A DNA stretch of 64,000 bases from Orthonyx spaldingii (GCA_013397795.1 VZTJ01001132.1:521101-585100), one strand, 5' to 3'; positions 11,101 to 23,458 are shown, counted from the first letter of the stretch. Numbers and translations: made by a program. Notes: a model not told the origin generated them from the letters alone.

Positions 11101-14100
11101 ACCTGGGGAAATGCTGGCAGCTGCCCTGAAACTCCACGGGGTCTTTTGCAAACCCTCCAAGGGACTGGACAGCCCTGAGGCTCTGCACAGCTTGGCACTG
11201 CTGCACCAGGGTGGGCTGCCCTCAGCCAGGGGGTATCAGAGGAGTCACCCCAAACTGGAGACAGCTCAAACCAAGCTGCCACAAACACACAGAGCTGAAG
11301 GAGCACAGCAGGCAAAGGAGAGGAGATGGGAAATTTCACTTTATACAGCTTGTAAGAAAGGAGATTAAATGGGGAGTGTGATAATGCTATAAATACCTCC
11401 AGGGAAATACCATCAAAGGAGAAAGGGGGATTATTCAAATGATCTGGAAACAGTAAAACAAGAGGAGCTGGGGCCAGGAGCTACAAATGGAAATATTTCA
11501 GGCAAGGCATTAAGGAAAACTGTCTGAGAAGTGAGAGTGATTAGGTGCAGAAATCGGCCATCCCAGCAGATCAGGGCCTTATCAGAGGTATGTGAAGGGG
11601 GTGTAAGCACATGTTGGGAGGGCACGAGGACGTGACCTGGGGGAAGAAGAGGGGTCAGACCTCCTAAAGGAAGTTTAAAGCCCCTCACCCAAGATGCTCC
11701 TGTCTCTGTCCCTCACCACCAGCCCTGGTGCTTGGCCTTGGGGCAGACACAGAGCTCAAGGCACTGCGAGTGCCAGAGCTGCTCATCCCTGACTGATGCC
11801 TTCGAGCCTTCCCTCTTCCTGTCCTACTTCTCAGCCTTTCTCCATTTTTCTGAATTCATTTCCCTATCCTATGACTGAGGAAAACAAAGGCTGATGGAGC
11901 CATATGCTGACTTTTCTGGTCCAGGATAAAATGCCATATAAAATACTCCAGCCAGCTCGCCACTGTGTAACTTGGCAGAGCAGTGTAAGTAGCTAATGAG
12001 TAAAGCTGAAGTTGGCTGTGCAATTAAAAGTGATATATTTTTATATATAAATGATGAGTTTTCCATCCTCAAAGCTGATAAATTTCTCAGGCTAAATTTC
12101 TCAAGCTAAGAGCCTTTTGTGGCCACATTTTTACACAGCACTGGGGTTTTTTTTCTCTGCTCCCCTCCAAAAAAAATGACCAGTTTTCCCATCTACTTAA
12201 TGGGCTGTAAATACTTTTCTGCTAAGATGAAAAGTCCATTCGATTTGCATTAAATCTTCATCATTACAAGCTCTTGAGAGACTGCAGCAAGGCTGCATAC
12301 TGACACAGGATACTGCATCTTTTTCTGGAAACCTTCCATTAAAGATCCCAAAGGGGAAGAAGAAACAAAAAAGGGGCAGTTGAGGGGTGAATAAAGCCCT
12401 GTGGTTTGGTATTGGGGCACAACTACGTGCTGACAAGGGAATTTTAAGTCCTGGGGTCTCCTTCCCAGCCTTGGTGCTGTTAGGGCAATATCTGCCCTGT
12501 CTCAGAGCATCTTTGGTGCAGGATTCTCCCTGACAGCAGCCCTGGGAACCAGGCAGGATGAAGCCACAAGGGCTGGTGCTACAGGACACCCTGGCCACGT
12601 GCAAGGTTTTAACCCTTGGGAGCAGAGAGGACCAAGGAGAAAGGATCTATCCCCCCAAGATATCCCAGCAGGGACATCCAGGGAGTGACCACAGCTGTGC
12701 CCCCCAACCTGGCATGCTCTGCTTTATAACCCACACCCAACACACCACTTCTTCCTTGGTCCTCATTTTTCCTCCTGACAGAGACTTCTGCTGAAACAGG
12801 CTTCTTGCTGAGTGTTCAGAATTCAGCCCTTCCTGGTACTTTTTTCTGACTCAGCTATAACACCTGAAGTGGAACTGGACATATTTGTCCATCACTTCCA
12901 ACTCTTCTGAGCCATGAAAATACACTTTTTTTCATGCAAGATTGGGGGTTTTTTTCAAAAGGCTTCATTTCATTGAACATGTGTTCCTGAATGGTTTTTA
13001 CACATTTACAGAGCAGTTCAACATCTTCAATTTATTCTCATGCCCTCAACAAACCAGGGAAACGGGCAACTCTCTAGGTCCTGTCCCAGCTCCAGCAGAG
13101 CCAGGGATGTCCATTCTTCCAGTTAAGCACTAGCCCAGCCTTGTCCCACCCAGAATAAATTCACCCACCCATGCAGGAGCATGAAGGACAAGCCTTGATC
13201 TGTGCTCCAGAGCTCATGGGCAGCACAGCAGCACAGACACTGCCCCAGCGTGGAGCCAGCCCAGCAGACACTGTAACTCCACAATTAGGACCAGAAGAAG
13301 TCAGGATTTCTTCTCCAGGCTCACTCTTTGGGTATCCTGGTGACTCCACTCTGGAAGGCAGCTCCCCACTCCCTTGGGTGTCCCACAGGCCACAGCCCCA
13401 TCCTTGCTTTGCTCTAAAATCTGTCCCTGCGAACCCCGTGGGTGACGCTGGCAGCAGCACCAGCGTGTGTAAGTGACAACAAGCTTGTTCCCATCCAGCT
13501 CCACTTTGACTCCTTCCTTGCATTCATCTCTCAAGTTCATCAGCTTCATTTTCCCTTCAGTCTTCTCCTCCCTCTGGCAATCCCACTGCCCTGTGAAGAC
13601 ACTGACAGCAACAAGAAGCTACATCTCCCCTTTACAACTCATCCATGAGGAGCTTCTGCTGCACACTCATGTCACCAGCTCCTCCCAGCCCCGTGCCAGA
13701 GAAGGGCTTGGTTGGGTTTCAGTGTTGGCATCAGACTCGGACCAGGCAGGGAAAAGGAAAGATGAATTAAATGGCACCAAATGATGCCTCATTTTCCTAA
13801 TGAGGTCAATAAACTCACCAGGCCACAGCAGAGCTGTCAGACTGAGTCACTGCTGAGGGCCAGACAGCTGGGCTTTGACCAGAACTCAGATCATGAGATT
13901 TGCAGAGCTGCTCTGCCCAAGTCCCAGCCCAGCCAAGTCCCTGTGCTCTGTCACTCTGTCTGCACGTGTCACCTGCCAGCTGGACACAATCTCCACTGCT
14001 GTCATTTCCTTCCAGAGGAAGGACGTGCTTCTGCCTGGGTGTCAGTGCTGGACACTGACTCTGTAATCATTAAAAATATCCCCAAGCACAGGGCAGCCCT

Positions 14101-15480
14101 CAGAGCAAACAGTGCCTTCCTTGGGGACGTGGTAACTGGGGGATCCTTCTGAAACCATTCCTTGGAGGGATCCATCTGTCTCCTGCTCTGCAGTGCTCCA
14201 CAGGCACAGATTGCCAGCAGACACCAACCCAAGGTGAGCCAGCAGTCAGTCATTGATCTTCCAAGCCTGTAGATGTGTCCATGAGCAGTGTCCCCATCGC
14301 TCTCCTTCGGCCCCTACATGCCAGGCAGGGCAGTGACATCTCCTTTGAACAACATTCCACCTGGATCAATCCCATCTTAAGTCCCCCAAATCACAAAAGA
14401 GGGCAGAAGAAAGTCCAGCACCAGCAGCTGCTACAGGTCTGGAGAGAACAGCTCTGCCCAGCACCAATGCTCCTGAGCTGTCCTCTAACACAGAAATGCA
14501 CCCAGGGGGTCTTGAGCTGCCCTCTCAGCTTCAGGCACAGCTATCATCTCTTCAGCCCCTGATCCTGCCAGCTCCCAGGTCTCTGCATTGACCTGCATCA
14601 CTGCTCAAAAGCTGCCTGCTTTGCCTTTCTTCTCAGCAAATTACAGATGATTTAGAACATTTTGATGATTTCCGACAATGACAAAGAGTAAGGTCTCAAG
14701 CTGCAGCACTGAGCTCAGCACAGGGCTGTGCTCCAGCCAGAAACCTGCTCTGACTGTCAGCTCTTCCCTTGCAGTGGTATTCAGGAGTTCTGTTCTTTGC
14801 CTGATCTCCTGCACAGGCAGAGCATACAGGCTTCCACAAGCTGTTCAACTTCTGCCACCCTGCAGCTGTAAATTAACACAATCCCAATGAACAAGTAATT
14901 CGTGTGAGGAACAGGGCCACAAGTGCTTCCTATTTGTTGATGAAGACTGTGATCACAGCGCTGCAGAGCAAGCACAGAAGAACAGCTCTGGAGCCTGCCC
15001 TGCTGCAGACCAGAGCCCAGTGAGTTCCCCTGAGTGCCCGTGCTGGAGAGGGGATTGCTGGGGACCAGCAGCAGCACCAGCTCTGGGACCTCGCACCTCA
15101 AAACCCATCACAGGGGTGCAAAAGGCTTCCACCCAGGACCTTCCAGTCTCAATCCAGTGCTCAAAGACAAAACAACGTGAGAAGGGAGGTGGGGTGGGCA
15201 GAGAAATCCCTTTCAGAGGCAGCTGGTGCTCACCTGGGACGGGCTGACAGGCACAGCATCCCCTCCCAGCTCCCAAACGCTCCCATCGAGGCTGTTTATT
15301 GTCTCTGCCATAAAAGGGTTCCAATCAAGCTGGGACAGTAAACTCCAGTTTAAATTAAACTACCCCATTTACTCACGATGCAGGCTGTTTGCATCTGAAA
15401 CCCTGTCTCGGACAAACAGTGCTTCAGAGCACAGATTTGGCTTATAGCTTTTAAAGCAGCTGTCTTCATAAAAGCTAATA
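8161..15480. other. Non-coding unique DNA, no gene recognised
   Basis: No recognisable gene. One strong acceptor-like site (pyrimidine tract then CAG at about 10,455-10,479) is followed by a 21-codon frame ending in TAA, but nothing supports it as a terminal exon. An AT-rich interval at about 11,960-12,120 has the look of a conserved non-coding element, but this cannot be judged from one genome. Confidence 0.55.
8985..9036 (+). repeat. (CAAA)n / A-rich tract
   Basis: CAAA and CAAAA units repeat on the plus strand and end in the 14-mer AAACCCAACAAAAA at 9,023-9,036, shared exactly with two other A-rich tracts in this window. Confidence 0.85.
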
Positions 15481-15790
15481 AAATACCGTTGGATAATTAA
15501 AAGCTTTAATTAAAAATGCAAAGTCCAAATAGTTTCATATTAACAGGGAAACTTGTTTTGACATCTGAAATTGCTGCACAAGCTAAATTCCCGTGTATTC
15601 TCTCCAGGCTATTTAGAGTTTGCAGCGTAGCTGGAAATGTCTCCTAACTCAGTGCAATCACCATGTGTTGCTGGGGACGTGCACCAAAAATTGATGCTGC
15701 TTGTTTTACAACTTCACTTTTAATTATCACAGTCTGAGGCAGCAGTGAGCTTATTTGCATGGCAATCCCTGAACGAAGCCTGAGGATGGA
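15481..15790. promoter_or_regulatory. Candidate homeodomain/POU enhancer-like cluster
   Basis: Within 310 bases there are three TAATTA homeodomain core sites (15,494-15,499, 15,507-15,512 and 15,721-15,726) and one perfect POU octamer ATTTGCAT (15,753-15,760). The interval is AT-rich, non-repetitive and set in GC-richer DNA. Such clustering is typical of developmental enhancers, but these motifs are short and can arise by chance. Conservation and activity are inferred. Confidence 0.35.
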
Positions 15791-16280
15791 GCAGCTTGGC
15801 ATACAGGGGATAAAATATGTAACTTCCAGGCACAGGCTGCCAAGCTGAAATGAGAGATGAGCAGAGCAGCAGAGCCAGCCTTGGGTGGAGTTTTCACCAG
15901 CTCTGCCCTCAGCTGTGGCACTGGGACCTGGGCTACACACAGTGGCACCACCATGATCCCTTCCTGCAGCCTGGAGCACCCACACACAGCTGCTGGGAAA
16001 TGGGATTTGGTGTGGCCTTGCTGGGGATGAAGATCCCGAGCCTGGATACAGGAGTTGGTTTTGCAGCTGAATGGGGGAGTTGGGTCCATGGCTGGTTCCG
16101 TGTCTGCAACAGCTCAAATGCACAAGTTTTGTTTCTGTTTCTCCTTTTATCCATGGCAGGGTGAACGGGACCACATCTCACTTCCATGAAATCTTATTCC
16201 TTGCAGGACCAAGTGCAAGCCTGGACACAGCTGGGGGTGTTCCTGCTGCGGTGCACCCACAGGAGCACAACACACTGTCA

Positions 16281-16408
16281 GGAGAATGGGAGAGAAAGGA
16301 AGAGAAGGGAGAAGAGAGATGAGAGGAAAGAGAAGAGAGTGAAGAGAGAAGAGAAAGGAGAGAAGAGAGAAAAGAGAGAGAAGAGAGAGAAGAGAGAGAA
16401 GAAAGAAG
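16281..16408 (+). repeat. Polypurine (GA)-rich tract
   Basis: There are 128 bases with only three pyrimidines on the plus strand (T at 16,287, 16,320 and 16,340). The last 68 bases (16,341-16,408) are pure purine, mostly GAGA and GAAGAGAGA units. Long mirror-like purine tracts can form triplex (H-DNA) structures and are prone to length variation. The open frames through it on both strands are by-products of the repeat. Confidence 0.95.
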
Positions 16409-16959
16409 CAGTGCTTTGCCCTGTCCCTGGGATTGCTGGAGGCTCACTGAAGTCCCAGCGCTTCTCAAATGCTCATTTCAAAGCCCCCTGAGGCCACAGA
16501 GCCAGTGGGAAACCTCTGCTTCATCCACACTGTTCCCTTTGGACCCTCCACAGCATCAGATCCTGTCCTGCCGGGGCGGACAGGGTGCGATTTACAGCCC
16601 CTCTGCTGCAGTGCCTCGGAACAAAACACTCCTGTAATGAGCACTGGTGAAACAGCAGTAAATCCATCAGTCCACCCTCAGGAATACAGATCCATAAGGC
16701 TTAAAACCAACAGGGACTGATTTAATTGTGTAATTTGGCATTTCTCACAGCACAGACCAAACAGCCTCTCTGAGCACCAGCTGTTACCCACCCAGCTCCA
16801 CAGCACCTGCTCCTTTAGCTACACAGCCCCTCGTTCCCTGGCCCTTGGCAGTGCAGGAGCCACCCCAGAGCTGCTGAGGGGATGTGGTTGTTGCTGCAAT
16901 GGGCTCCTCCTGTCCAGATCCCACTGTCCAGTTTCATCTCCAAGGCACTGGATCCTGCT

Positions 16960-17019
16960 GGACCATTTTATGACTTGGTGAGCTTGGAGGTCTTTTCCAA
17001 CCTTAATGATTCTATGACT
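16960..17019 (+). mobile_element. CR1 LINE fragment, 3' end
   Basis: The sequence around 16,985-17,019 matches the typical 3' end of avian CR1: a GGAGGTCTTTTCCAACCT-type stretch followed by AATGATTCTATGA, which belongs to the ATTCTATG-type 8-mer that closes CR1 elements. The orientation is plus. Only the terminal piece is recognisable and the 5' limit is approximate. CR1 copies are usually 5'-truncated. Confidence 0.8.
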
Positions 17020-17893
17020 TATTGGATCATAAGAAAGCAGATTCCTTTTTCCATTTCACATACTTCCATAGAGGTTTAATGAGAATAAAGCATTTGGATT
17101 TCAACAGCAAATGGCTTTGTTTTGGCCTTTTTTTTGGCATTTTATTGGTATTTTTCTTTCCAGGAAAACCATCAAAAACTAAAATCTGGCTTTTGTCCAA
17201 GCCTTTCGTGAGCAGTAGAAAAGCCATGAGCGGATTCCCATGCCTTGGTGCTTTTTCTTTCCCTCTACCCCACCTTGGCACTTCTGTTTTTGTTTTGTGC
17301 AGAGAGCACAATAAGCATTTATCCCTCACAGCCCCAAGGCTGGAGGTACCTGGGATAAAGGCAGTGACTTGGCACTCACCCTGCACTTGGCCCAGAGCTG
17401 AGCAGGCACCTGGATGCATTTCTCTGCCAGGTGACCGCTGGCAAAATGTTTCTTTCACTCCTGCCTCATTTTCCCCACCTGCAGAATGAAGAGATGATGG
17501 ACTCACCTACTCTGCAAAGTGCTTTGTAAAAGCCTCTCTTTCTTATGGCTCTGCCGACTTCTGGGGAGTGGAAATTTTGAGTTTCTCAGCAGTCTGTGCA
17601 GCTCCACCAATCTCTGCCCTCAGCTTGATCCACCCTGCTGAAGAGCCACGGTGTGTGCAGGGAATTTTCTCTGCTTCCCACCCACTTCTGTCCTGGCCCT
17701 GGGAGTAAGGGGGCTGCAAAGGTGACTTTGGGTCCCCAGAGCACTCCTCTTACAGCAGTCCCCTCTCTTGTAGCAGTTCCCCTGCAGTCATGGTCACTTT
17801 TTGGTTGTCTCCAGCTATGTGTCACACACTGGAGGAAACAGAAAAATAGAAAAGAGTAAGTTTGAAACATCAGAGAAACTTTTTTTTTTTTTT
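17020..17893. other. Unique DNA between two CR1 fragments
   Basis: No gene is recognised. An acceptor-like site at about 17,150-17,163 opens into overlapping short frames on both strands that lack any recognised domain. A T-rich run (17,880-17,895) sits immediately before the next CR1 piece. Confidence 0.5.
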
Positions 17894-18080
17894 TACTGTT
17901 AGGGTGGTCAAATACCAGAAAAATTTGCCCAAAGAGGTTTTGGAGTCTCCATCCTTGCAGATATTCAAATCCAACCGGACATGGTCCTGAGCAGTTTGCT
18001 CCAGTTGACCCTTCTCTAAGCAGAGGGGCTGCACTCAAACCTTCCAGAGGCACCTTCTAACCACAGAGATCCTGTGCAAC
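17894..18080 (+). mobile_element. CR1 LINE fragment, 3' region
   Basis: This matches the end of CR1 coding and 3' sequence in plus orientation: a GGGTGGTCAAATACC stretch, TTGCCCAAAGAGGTTTTGGA, GTCTCCATCCTTGCAGATAT, CAAATCCAACCGGACA and then CTTCCAGAGGCACCTTCTAACC. These are diverged versions of the usual avian CR1 wording, so the copy is old. The 3' terminal 8-mer is degraded. Confidence 0.85.
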
Positions 18081-21000
18081 TCTTCATGGGGCCTACACAG
18101 GACCATCCTCCATCCTGGGCACCCAACACAGGAGCTCTGGATTGCCAGTCTGCACACAGCCACAGGAGCATTTTCTGTGACTGAGGGGAGTTGTGGTCAT
18201 GCTAGGTTTCAGTCAGCCACAATAAAACTAATTAACATGTGAAAAATCAAAGGCAAACTATGCAAGACACTCAAGAAAATTAAACTGAATTGATTTTTCA
18301 AGTGGATTAAGATAAGTCACATTTTGCTTCTTTGTACTGTTTTTAGCAGAATTAAAATGACCATGACTCAGCTTAGTTCTCCTTAAATGAATGAAAGTAA
18401 ACTGAATCCCTTGTAAGAGCTTCCTACCAAGGAGGTTTAATCCATAAACATTTATTCAATTTTGATTTTCTTTCCTAAGTGTCCTTCTGAGCCTAAGCCA
18501 ATACCTGAGGCTCTCTCTGCAGTTGGTGGCAGGAGACAGATACCTCTGGAACGTGCTGCACTGCTGCTGATAGAGGTGAGAGGCATTCCACTCAGCATCT
18601 CCAGGGAATCTCTGACCAACCTCCCCCTAAAATGCAGGGCAGTAAAAAAAAAAACCACCAAACCCAGGAAAATTTCCTGCCCTTGAGGAAATCACTCCCT
18701 GTCTTTGGCTGGGGAGGGCAGAGGTGTGAGGAGTGGGCAGTCCAGGTGCAAACATCATCACTTAGATCCCACAGAGCTCTTCGGGAATAAAAGGAAAGGG
18801 AGCAATGATCACTGCCCCAGCACTGCCAGGGCTGTGGTACCTGGGGCTCGCTCAGGGTGGGGACAGGGACAAGGGACCCTGTGCTGTCCAGAGGATGAGA
18901 AATTGCAGCGCTGCAGAGGCTCCATCCAAAGGGAGGATTTTGTGGGATGTGGGGCCTGATTCCAGCTTCAGTCTGGGCAACCCCACATCAGCCTCACGGG
19001 ACACAGCCTGGGGCTCAGGGTGCTCTGCCCTGCACCCCTGCATCCTCCAGCCCACAGCCATGGACAGGGATGGGGGACTGGGACCAGAAGGCTCTTGGTG
19101 ATGCCAGGATGTGCAGGTGGCTCCTGCAGGGCTGCACAGAGCACAGGCTGCTGATCCAGCTGGGATCAGACACGCTCTCGTGCCGCCTGCAGGCATCGGG
19201 GCTGCCTTGCACGGCTGCCTCTACTCTCCTTTCCATGAGAAATTATTCCTGCCTGAAACTGGGAGAGGCCGGTTCAGCACCCTAAACACACCACACGATT
19301 AGTGCTTGAGTGCCATCCCTGCTGACGTTTGGGGTGCACAGCACTTTCCAACACTGACCCCAGGCAGCACCAGCCCTTCTCTTCAGCACTGCTGCTACCC
19401 AGTAGTTCTGCCTTTGCTGAGGAAACTGGGGCAATATTTATACACTGCTGGGATTTATGAGGCTCAGCCACGTTACCTTGTGTGGATACAAACTCAAGAC
19501 AGTTTTTATCTCGCTGAGATTTCTGCTGGAGACTTGAAAGGAGCCGGGATAGGGACACGGATAAGCTCAGGCTTTCCACATACTAAATCACTATCGGCTG
19601 ACTGCTGCTGTTTATCCTTGTAAAGAAACACCAGGGCAAAGTCAAAGTGGGGGAGCATAAAACCTTGGTCTTTCTTGCCCTCTGCTCTAAGGTGGCATTG
19701 GAGTGAGACCCAGCATCCCTCTTGGTACAGGGAATTCCTCCCCTCTGCCTTTGATCATCCCACAACCTGCTAACGCCTCATCACCACCTGTCACTAAAGC
19801 GGGGCAGGGAACGGGCTGTCAGCTCTGAAAACAGCTTGTAATCACCACTGTTTTCCCATTCCCTGTCAGGATGAGACCTGGAATTATTCAGCAGGAGATA
19901 AAGCAGAGTTAGCTCCCAGCCTGACCCTGGTCTTGGGGGACTCACCAGGATGCTGAGTTCATGCATCTTGTCTTGAGGGAGGTGGACCAGGAGTTTGGTC
20001 TTTGTTGCTCACACTGCGGGTTCATGCCCTTTTTATCTGGCTGTTTCTCATTCTCTCTGGGCCTGACAAGAAAGTCCCTCCTGGATTTGAAACACGTTCT
20101 CCAGGGAAGTTTTATCAGGACTTCTGAAAAGTTTCATTTTTAGCAAATAAAACCAAAAAAAAATCCATTAATTTGCTGGCTGGTTGTGGTTGCTGCCACA
20201 GCAGCCAGTGTGATGTTGCAGACCCAGAGTGATGACCTCCTCACACAGAAAGGTAACGGGGTACTGGTGGGTTCCAGCCTGGCTCACGTGCAGTTTTCTG
20301 GGATTTGCTTTTTCCATTTGGTGACAGCAATGAGCTCTTTATAAACAAGATGTGCCCTCAGATGCAACTTCACACAAAATAAGCAGAAACAGAGATCAGA
20401 CTCCACAACTCACCTGGTTAGAGACAGTTTGTCCTTCAGCCCAATGTAAACGCTGGGAAGAGCATCCACCTGGAGGAATCCCTGAGTTCACAGCACCCCT
20501 AGCCACAAAATAAACAGAAAGGTCCCTGGTTTTGGCTACAATGCTCGTGTCAGAGGCATCTTGCAGGTGGGTATGGCACACTGCAGCAGCAGGAAATAAA
20601 ACTTTTGCTGATAAGAAAATCTCAGGCAATGTGCCTTGTATGAATGCAATCCTGCCACCCATGAATTTAAAACTGCTGCAAGAGGAGTATAAAACATCCA
20701 TCCCATCCAAGCTCTTACCTGGGGGATGAGATTCAAACCTAAGATCTGCAGAGTGGTGGAAGACCTGCCAAGCAGTCAGGGCCCGGCCTCAGAGAGCTGG
20801 TGCATGGTCCAGCCCTGCCAGCTGCTCCAGAGCCTCTCAGGCCGGGAGGGGAACAGCAGGCACAGGGATCCCTGCCAGGGTGAGGCCATGGGGGTCAGCC
20901 CTGGACTCACACTCAGGCCATTTGACCCTCACACGTGAGCAGAGCTTTCCAGGCAGCCAGGAAGGTGCAGGGCAGAACATCCATTGCACAGCACCACAAA

Positions 21001-22537
21001 GTTTTCCCTTTTTGCCATAAGTTTTATTAAACTTTCCATTCCTACAGTTTTTTTAGAAGTGGAGACCTGTTCCTCCCGAGGGGAGAAAGTAAATCCATGC
21101 AGGCAAAGGACAAGGAGCACTGTTTCTCAAACCCCTCTCTTTCCCACTTGCCTGTCAAACTTGCTCCTGGGGCAATACCTGAAAATATTTTCTCTTCACT
21201 GATTGGGCTGATCACTCACGATCAGGTTTCTGGGTGTAGAGTGAAGTGCTCCAACCCACAGGTTGTCAGCTCAGTGTCCTTGGAGGGGCTGCAGGTCCAG
21301 GGGATCCACAGCTCCCTGGTCCCCAGGGCAGCTCCAAACTGCTTTGGCCAGGCCAGGCAGGACATCACCACTGCCATCCTTTTTGCTCTCCTGAGCACTG
21401 GCTGCTTCTTCTGAGCCCTTCAAAGCCAGCCTGCCCAGGGCAAATCTGGGTGCACTGCTTGCTGTGCCTTCCCCACCATCAACGTCCCCTGGGCCAGCTT
21501 TGTCCCCAGGGGAGGTGCTGCCCTCGTGGCCCCAGGGATGGACACTCCAGCCTCAGACTTCTCCTGGCAGAGGCATTTTCTGAGCTGTCCCCAAAGCCTG
21601 GCAAGCTGGTGGTGCTATCCTGGAGGCCACACCTGAGCTCCTGAGCCCTCCCAGGAATGTTGTGGCTTAACCCTACCCTCATCATGGCAGGGCAGCTCTG
21701 CAAGGAGCCTGCTCAGCCCAATCCTCCCCCCAAACCATCTCAGCCTCCCCCCTTTCACCTCTCTGTGTGTACACCTGCAGCAGTGAGGGCATTTTCTCCT
21801 TTCTAACCTCATACAGGTAGTCAGAATCACCAGGGGATGGTGAATGGAAAGTACCAAAATGTGAAAAAATAACTGCCCTTTCCTGTTATTTTTTGCTGAT
21901 GTGATGTTTGGCAAAAGTTCCCTTGGGCAGAAGTTTGGTTTTCACGCAGTTTTAAAGCAAAGTTCATTCCAAATTTGCAAAAAAGTGATTTTCCCAGAGC
22001 TAGATTTCACCCATTACTCTGAGCAAAGTTGAGTATTGGGCTGGTCAAATGCCCTGATGTGCTCTGCCTCCAGACAGCCTGTCCTGGGTACAGCCTCAGC
22101 AAAATCTGAGGGAGAGTGTGAGATTTGGCTTAATAATCACACTTAACACCTCTTTTCGATTTTATGAACCTGGGCTGGTTGTGGCTGAAAGCAAGAAGCA
22201 GATGGTTTTAACTGCAGAAGTCAGTTACACCCCATTCAGAGGACACTTTTCTGCATAAACTGTTGGGGAAAAAAATCTCTCTTCTTTTCAAGAACCAAAT
22301 CCTTCCATTGCCCAGGGTACCCCAAGTCAATCCCATGCAGTGATGCTTTTTGTTTCCTACCTCATGCTCAAACCATCCTAAGCAGGGATGTGCTACGCAA
22401 GGAATTCCTCCAGCAATCATTTCTTCTTTCAGAAAGCCAAAACCAAGCAAAACCAGTTTTTCTGCGAGCTCACACAGCTAGGGAAGAGAGAAAAACATGC
22501 TGATAAGCATCTTGGATGGCTGCAGGATAAATTTATG
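18081..22537. other. Non-coding unique DNA, no gene recognised
   Basis: No gene or mobile element is recognised. The part at about 18,200-18,480 is AT-rich and non-repetitive, with a TAATTA core at 18,229-18,234 and GGATTA nearby, and could be a conserved non-coding element. At 22,420-22,434 a pyrimidine tract ending in CAG opens into a frame that runs into the duplicated unit, but no good donor follows it. Confidence 0.5.
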
Positions 22538-22679
22538 TCTGATCTGTTCCCTAATACAAAATGTTTTGGTTGTTTTCTCTCCTCAGCAATTGTACATGAA
22601 AATCAAAGTTCATGAGATGAGGATTAAATACCCTCAGGATAGGGAAATAAACCTTGACTTCTGGCAAGATTTGAGAGGT
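22538..22679 (+). repeat. 142-bp direct duplication, copy 1
   Basis: This copy is identical to 23,317-23,458 at 137 of 142 positions with no gaps (offset exactly 779 bases). The flanks on both sides do not align. The unit contains a pyrimidine-rich stretch ending in CTCCTCAG, a 91-base open frame and GAGAGGT at its right edge. The first 48 bases are identical in both copies and all five differences fall in the following part. Confidence 0.95.
22587..22677 (+). other. Candidate exon 1 of a duplicated exon pair
   Basis: After the acceptor-like TTTTCTCTCCTCAG (22,573-22,586) there are 91 bases open in one frame only; the other two frames contain TGA. The translation begins QLYMKIKVHEMRIKYP and continues to a segment containing LDFW. 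It is followed by GAG|GTTTTG, a weak donor. I do not recognise the protein family. The other copy keeps the frame open with two silent and three replacement changes (M4L, H9D, D28G). A coding exon is one reading; a non-coding or mobile repeat is another. Confidence 0.25.
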
Positions 22680-23316
22680 TTTGTACAAAATAAAGTCATG
22701 TGAACAGCAGTGTAAACGCTTCAGTGTGAGATTTCCCACAGCACTTTGTACCTTCAAGCACATTTGACATGTGAGGACAGAGGAGCATTTGCTTGGTTCT
22801 GTCCTGGGATGTGACATGAAGCCACCAGACATCCCATAATAGTGTCAGGAGGATTTACCAGGCTGGGACAAGGGACCAGCACTCTCAGTTTGGATGCCCC
22901 AGGGCACCACTGCCTGTGGGTGCCACAGGGACAAGACCAGTCAGGACATGGGGCAGGTCCACTCCATCCTTGATGATCCTTTGGGATGTGCAAAGCTTCC
23001 CATCTCAAACTCTGAGTTTGGGTCATTTTGGGTGCTCCAGACCAGCAAGTTGAATGCTGGAGGGGTGGTGAAGGGTGATAAAGTGGTAACAACCCTGCAG
23101 GCTGAAAGCTGGGCTCCTGTCACAACAGAGGAGAAACACCAGGACATGAAAAAAATCAATCCACCAGGGAGGGAAATGTGCTGGGGCAGTGCCGAGTGCA
23201 GGCAGTGCCTGTCACCTCCACAGGACCCTCTGTGCCCCTCGTGCAGCATCAGGGGATGGAGCCACAGTTCCCAACCCCATGTCCAGGGCAGCGTCAGCAA
23301 CCTGCAGCTCCCACAC
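22680..23316. other. Spacer between the duplicated units
   Basis: There are 637 bases with no similarity to the flanks of either copy that I can see. A minus-strand frame and a plus-strand frame of over 110 codons overlap across it without recognisable domains, and no other repeat is evident. Confidence 0.5.
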
Positions 23317-23458
23317 TCTGATCTGTTCCCTAATACAAAATGTTTTGGTTGTTTTCTCTCCTCAGCAATTGTACTTGAAGATCAAAGTTGATGAGATGAG
23401 GATTAAATACCCTCAAGATAGGGAAATAAACCTTGACTTCTGGCAAGGTTTGAGAGGT
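23317..23458 (+). repeat. 142-bp direct duplication, copy 2
   Basis: This is the second copy of the unit at 22,538-22,679. The five differences lie at unit positions 60, 65, 75, 102 and 133, by my alignment. Left and right breakpoints are sharp. I see no target-site duplication or terminal inverted repeat that would explain it as a transposon. Confidence 0.95.
23366..23456 (+). other. Candidate exon 2 of a duplicated exon pair
   Basis: The same acceptor precedes it and the same single frame is open for 91 bases. Here the right edge reads GAGAG|GTATGG, a better splice donor than in copy 1. The translation begins QLYLKIKVDEMRIKYP. Both units have the same length (30 codons plus one base), so in principle they could replace each other as alternative exons. 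No partner exon with matching phase was identified nearby, so coding status is unproven. Confidence 0.3.

Noticed and set aside
13301..13549. Minus-strand frame with an exon-like translation (DGNKLVV near its middle recalls fatty-acid-binding proteins) and a fair acceptor just upstream
   Set aside because: No usable donor follows, the phase and spacing do not fit the fatty-acid-binding protein gene plan, no other exons of that family are visible nearby, and the similarity is only a few residues.
14002..14253. Minus-strand frame starting with a signal-peptide-like hydrophobic stretch
   Set aside because: The hydrophobic start is short, the rest has no family resemblance, and another frame of equal size overlaps it.
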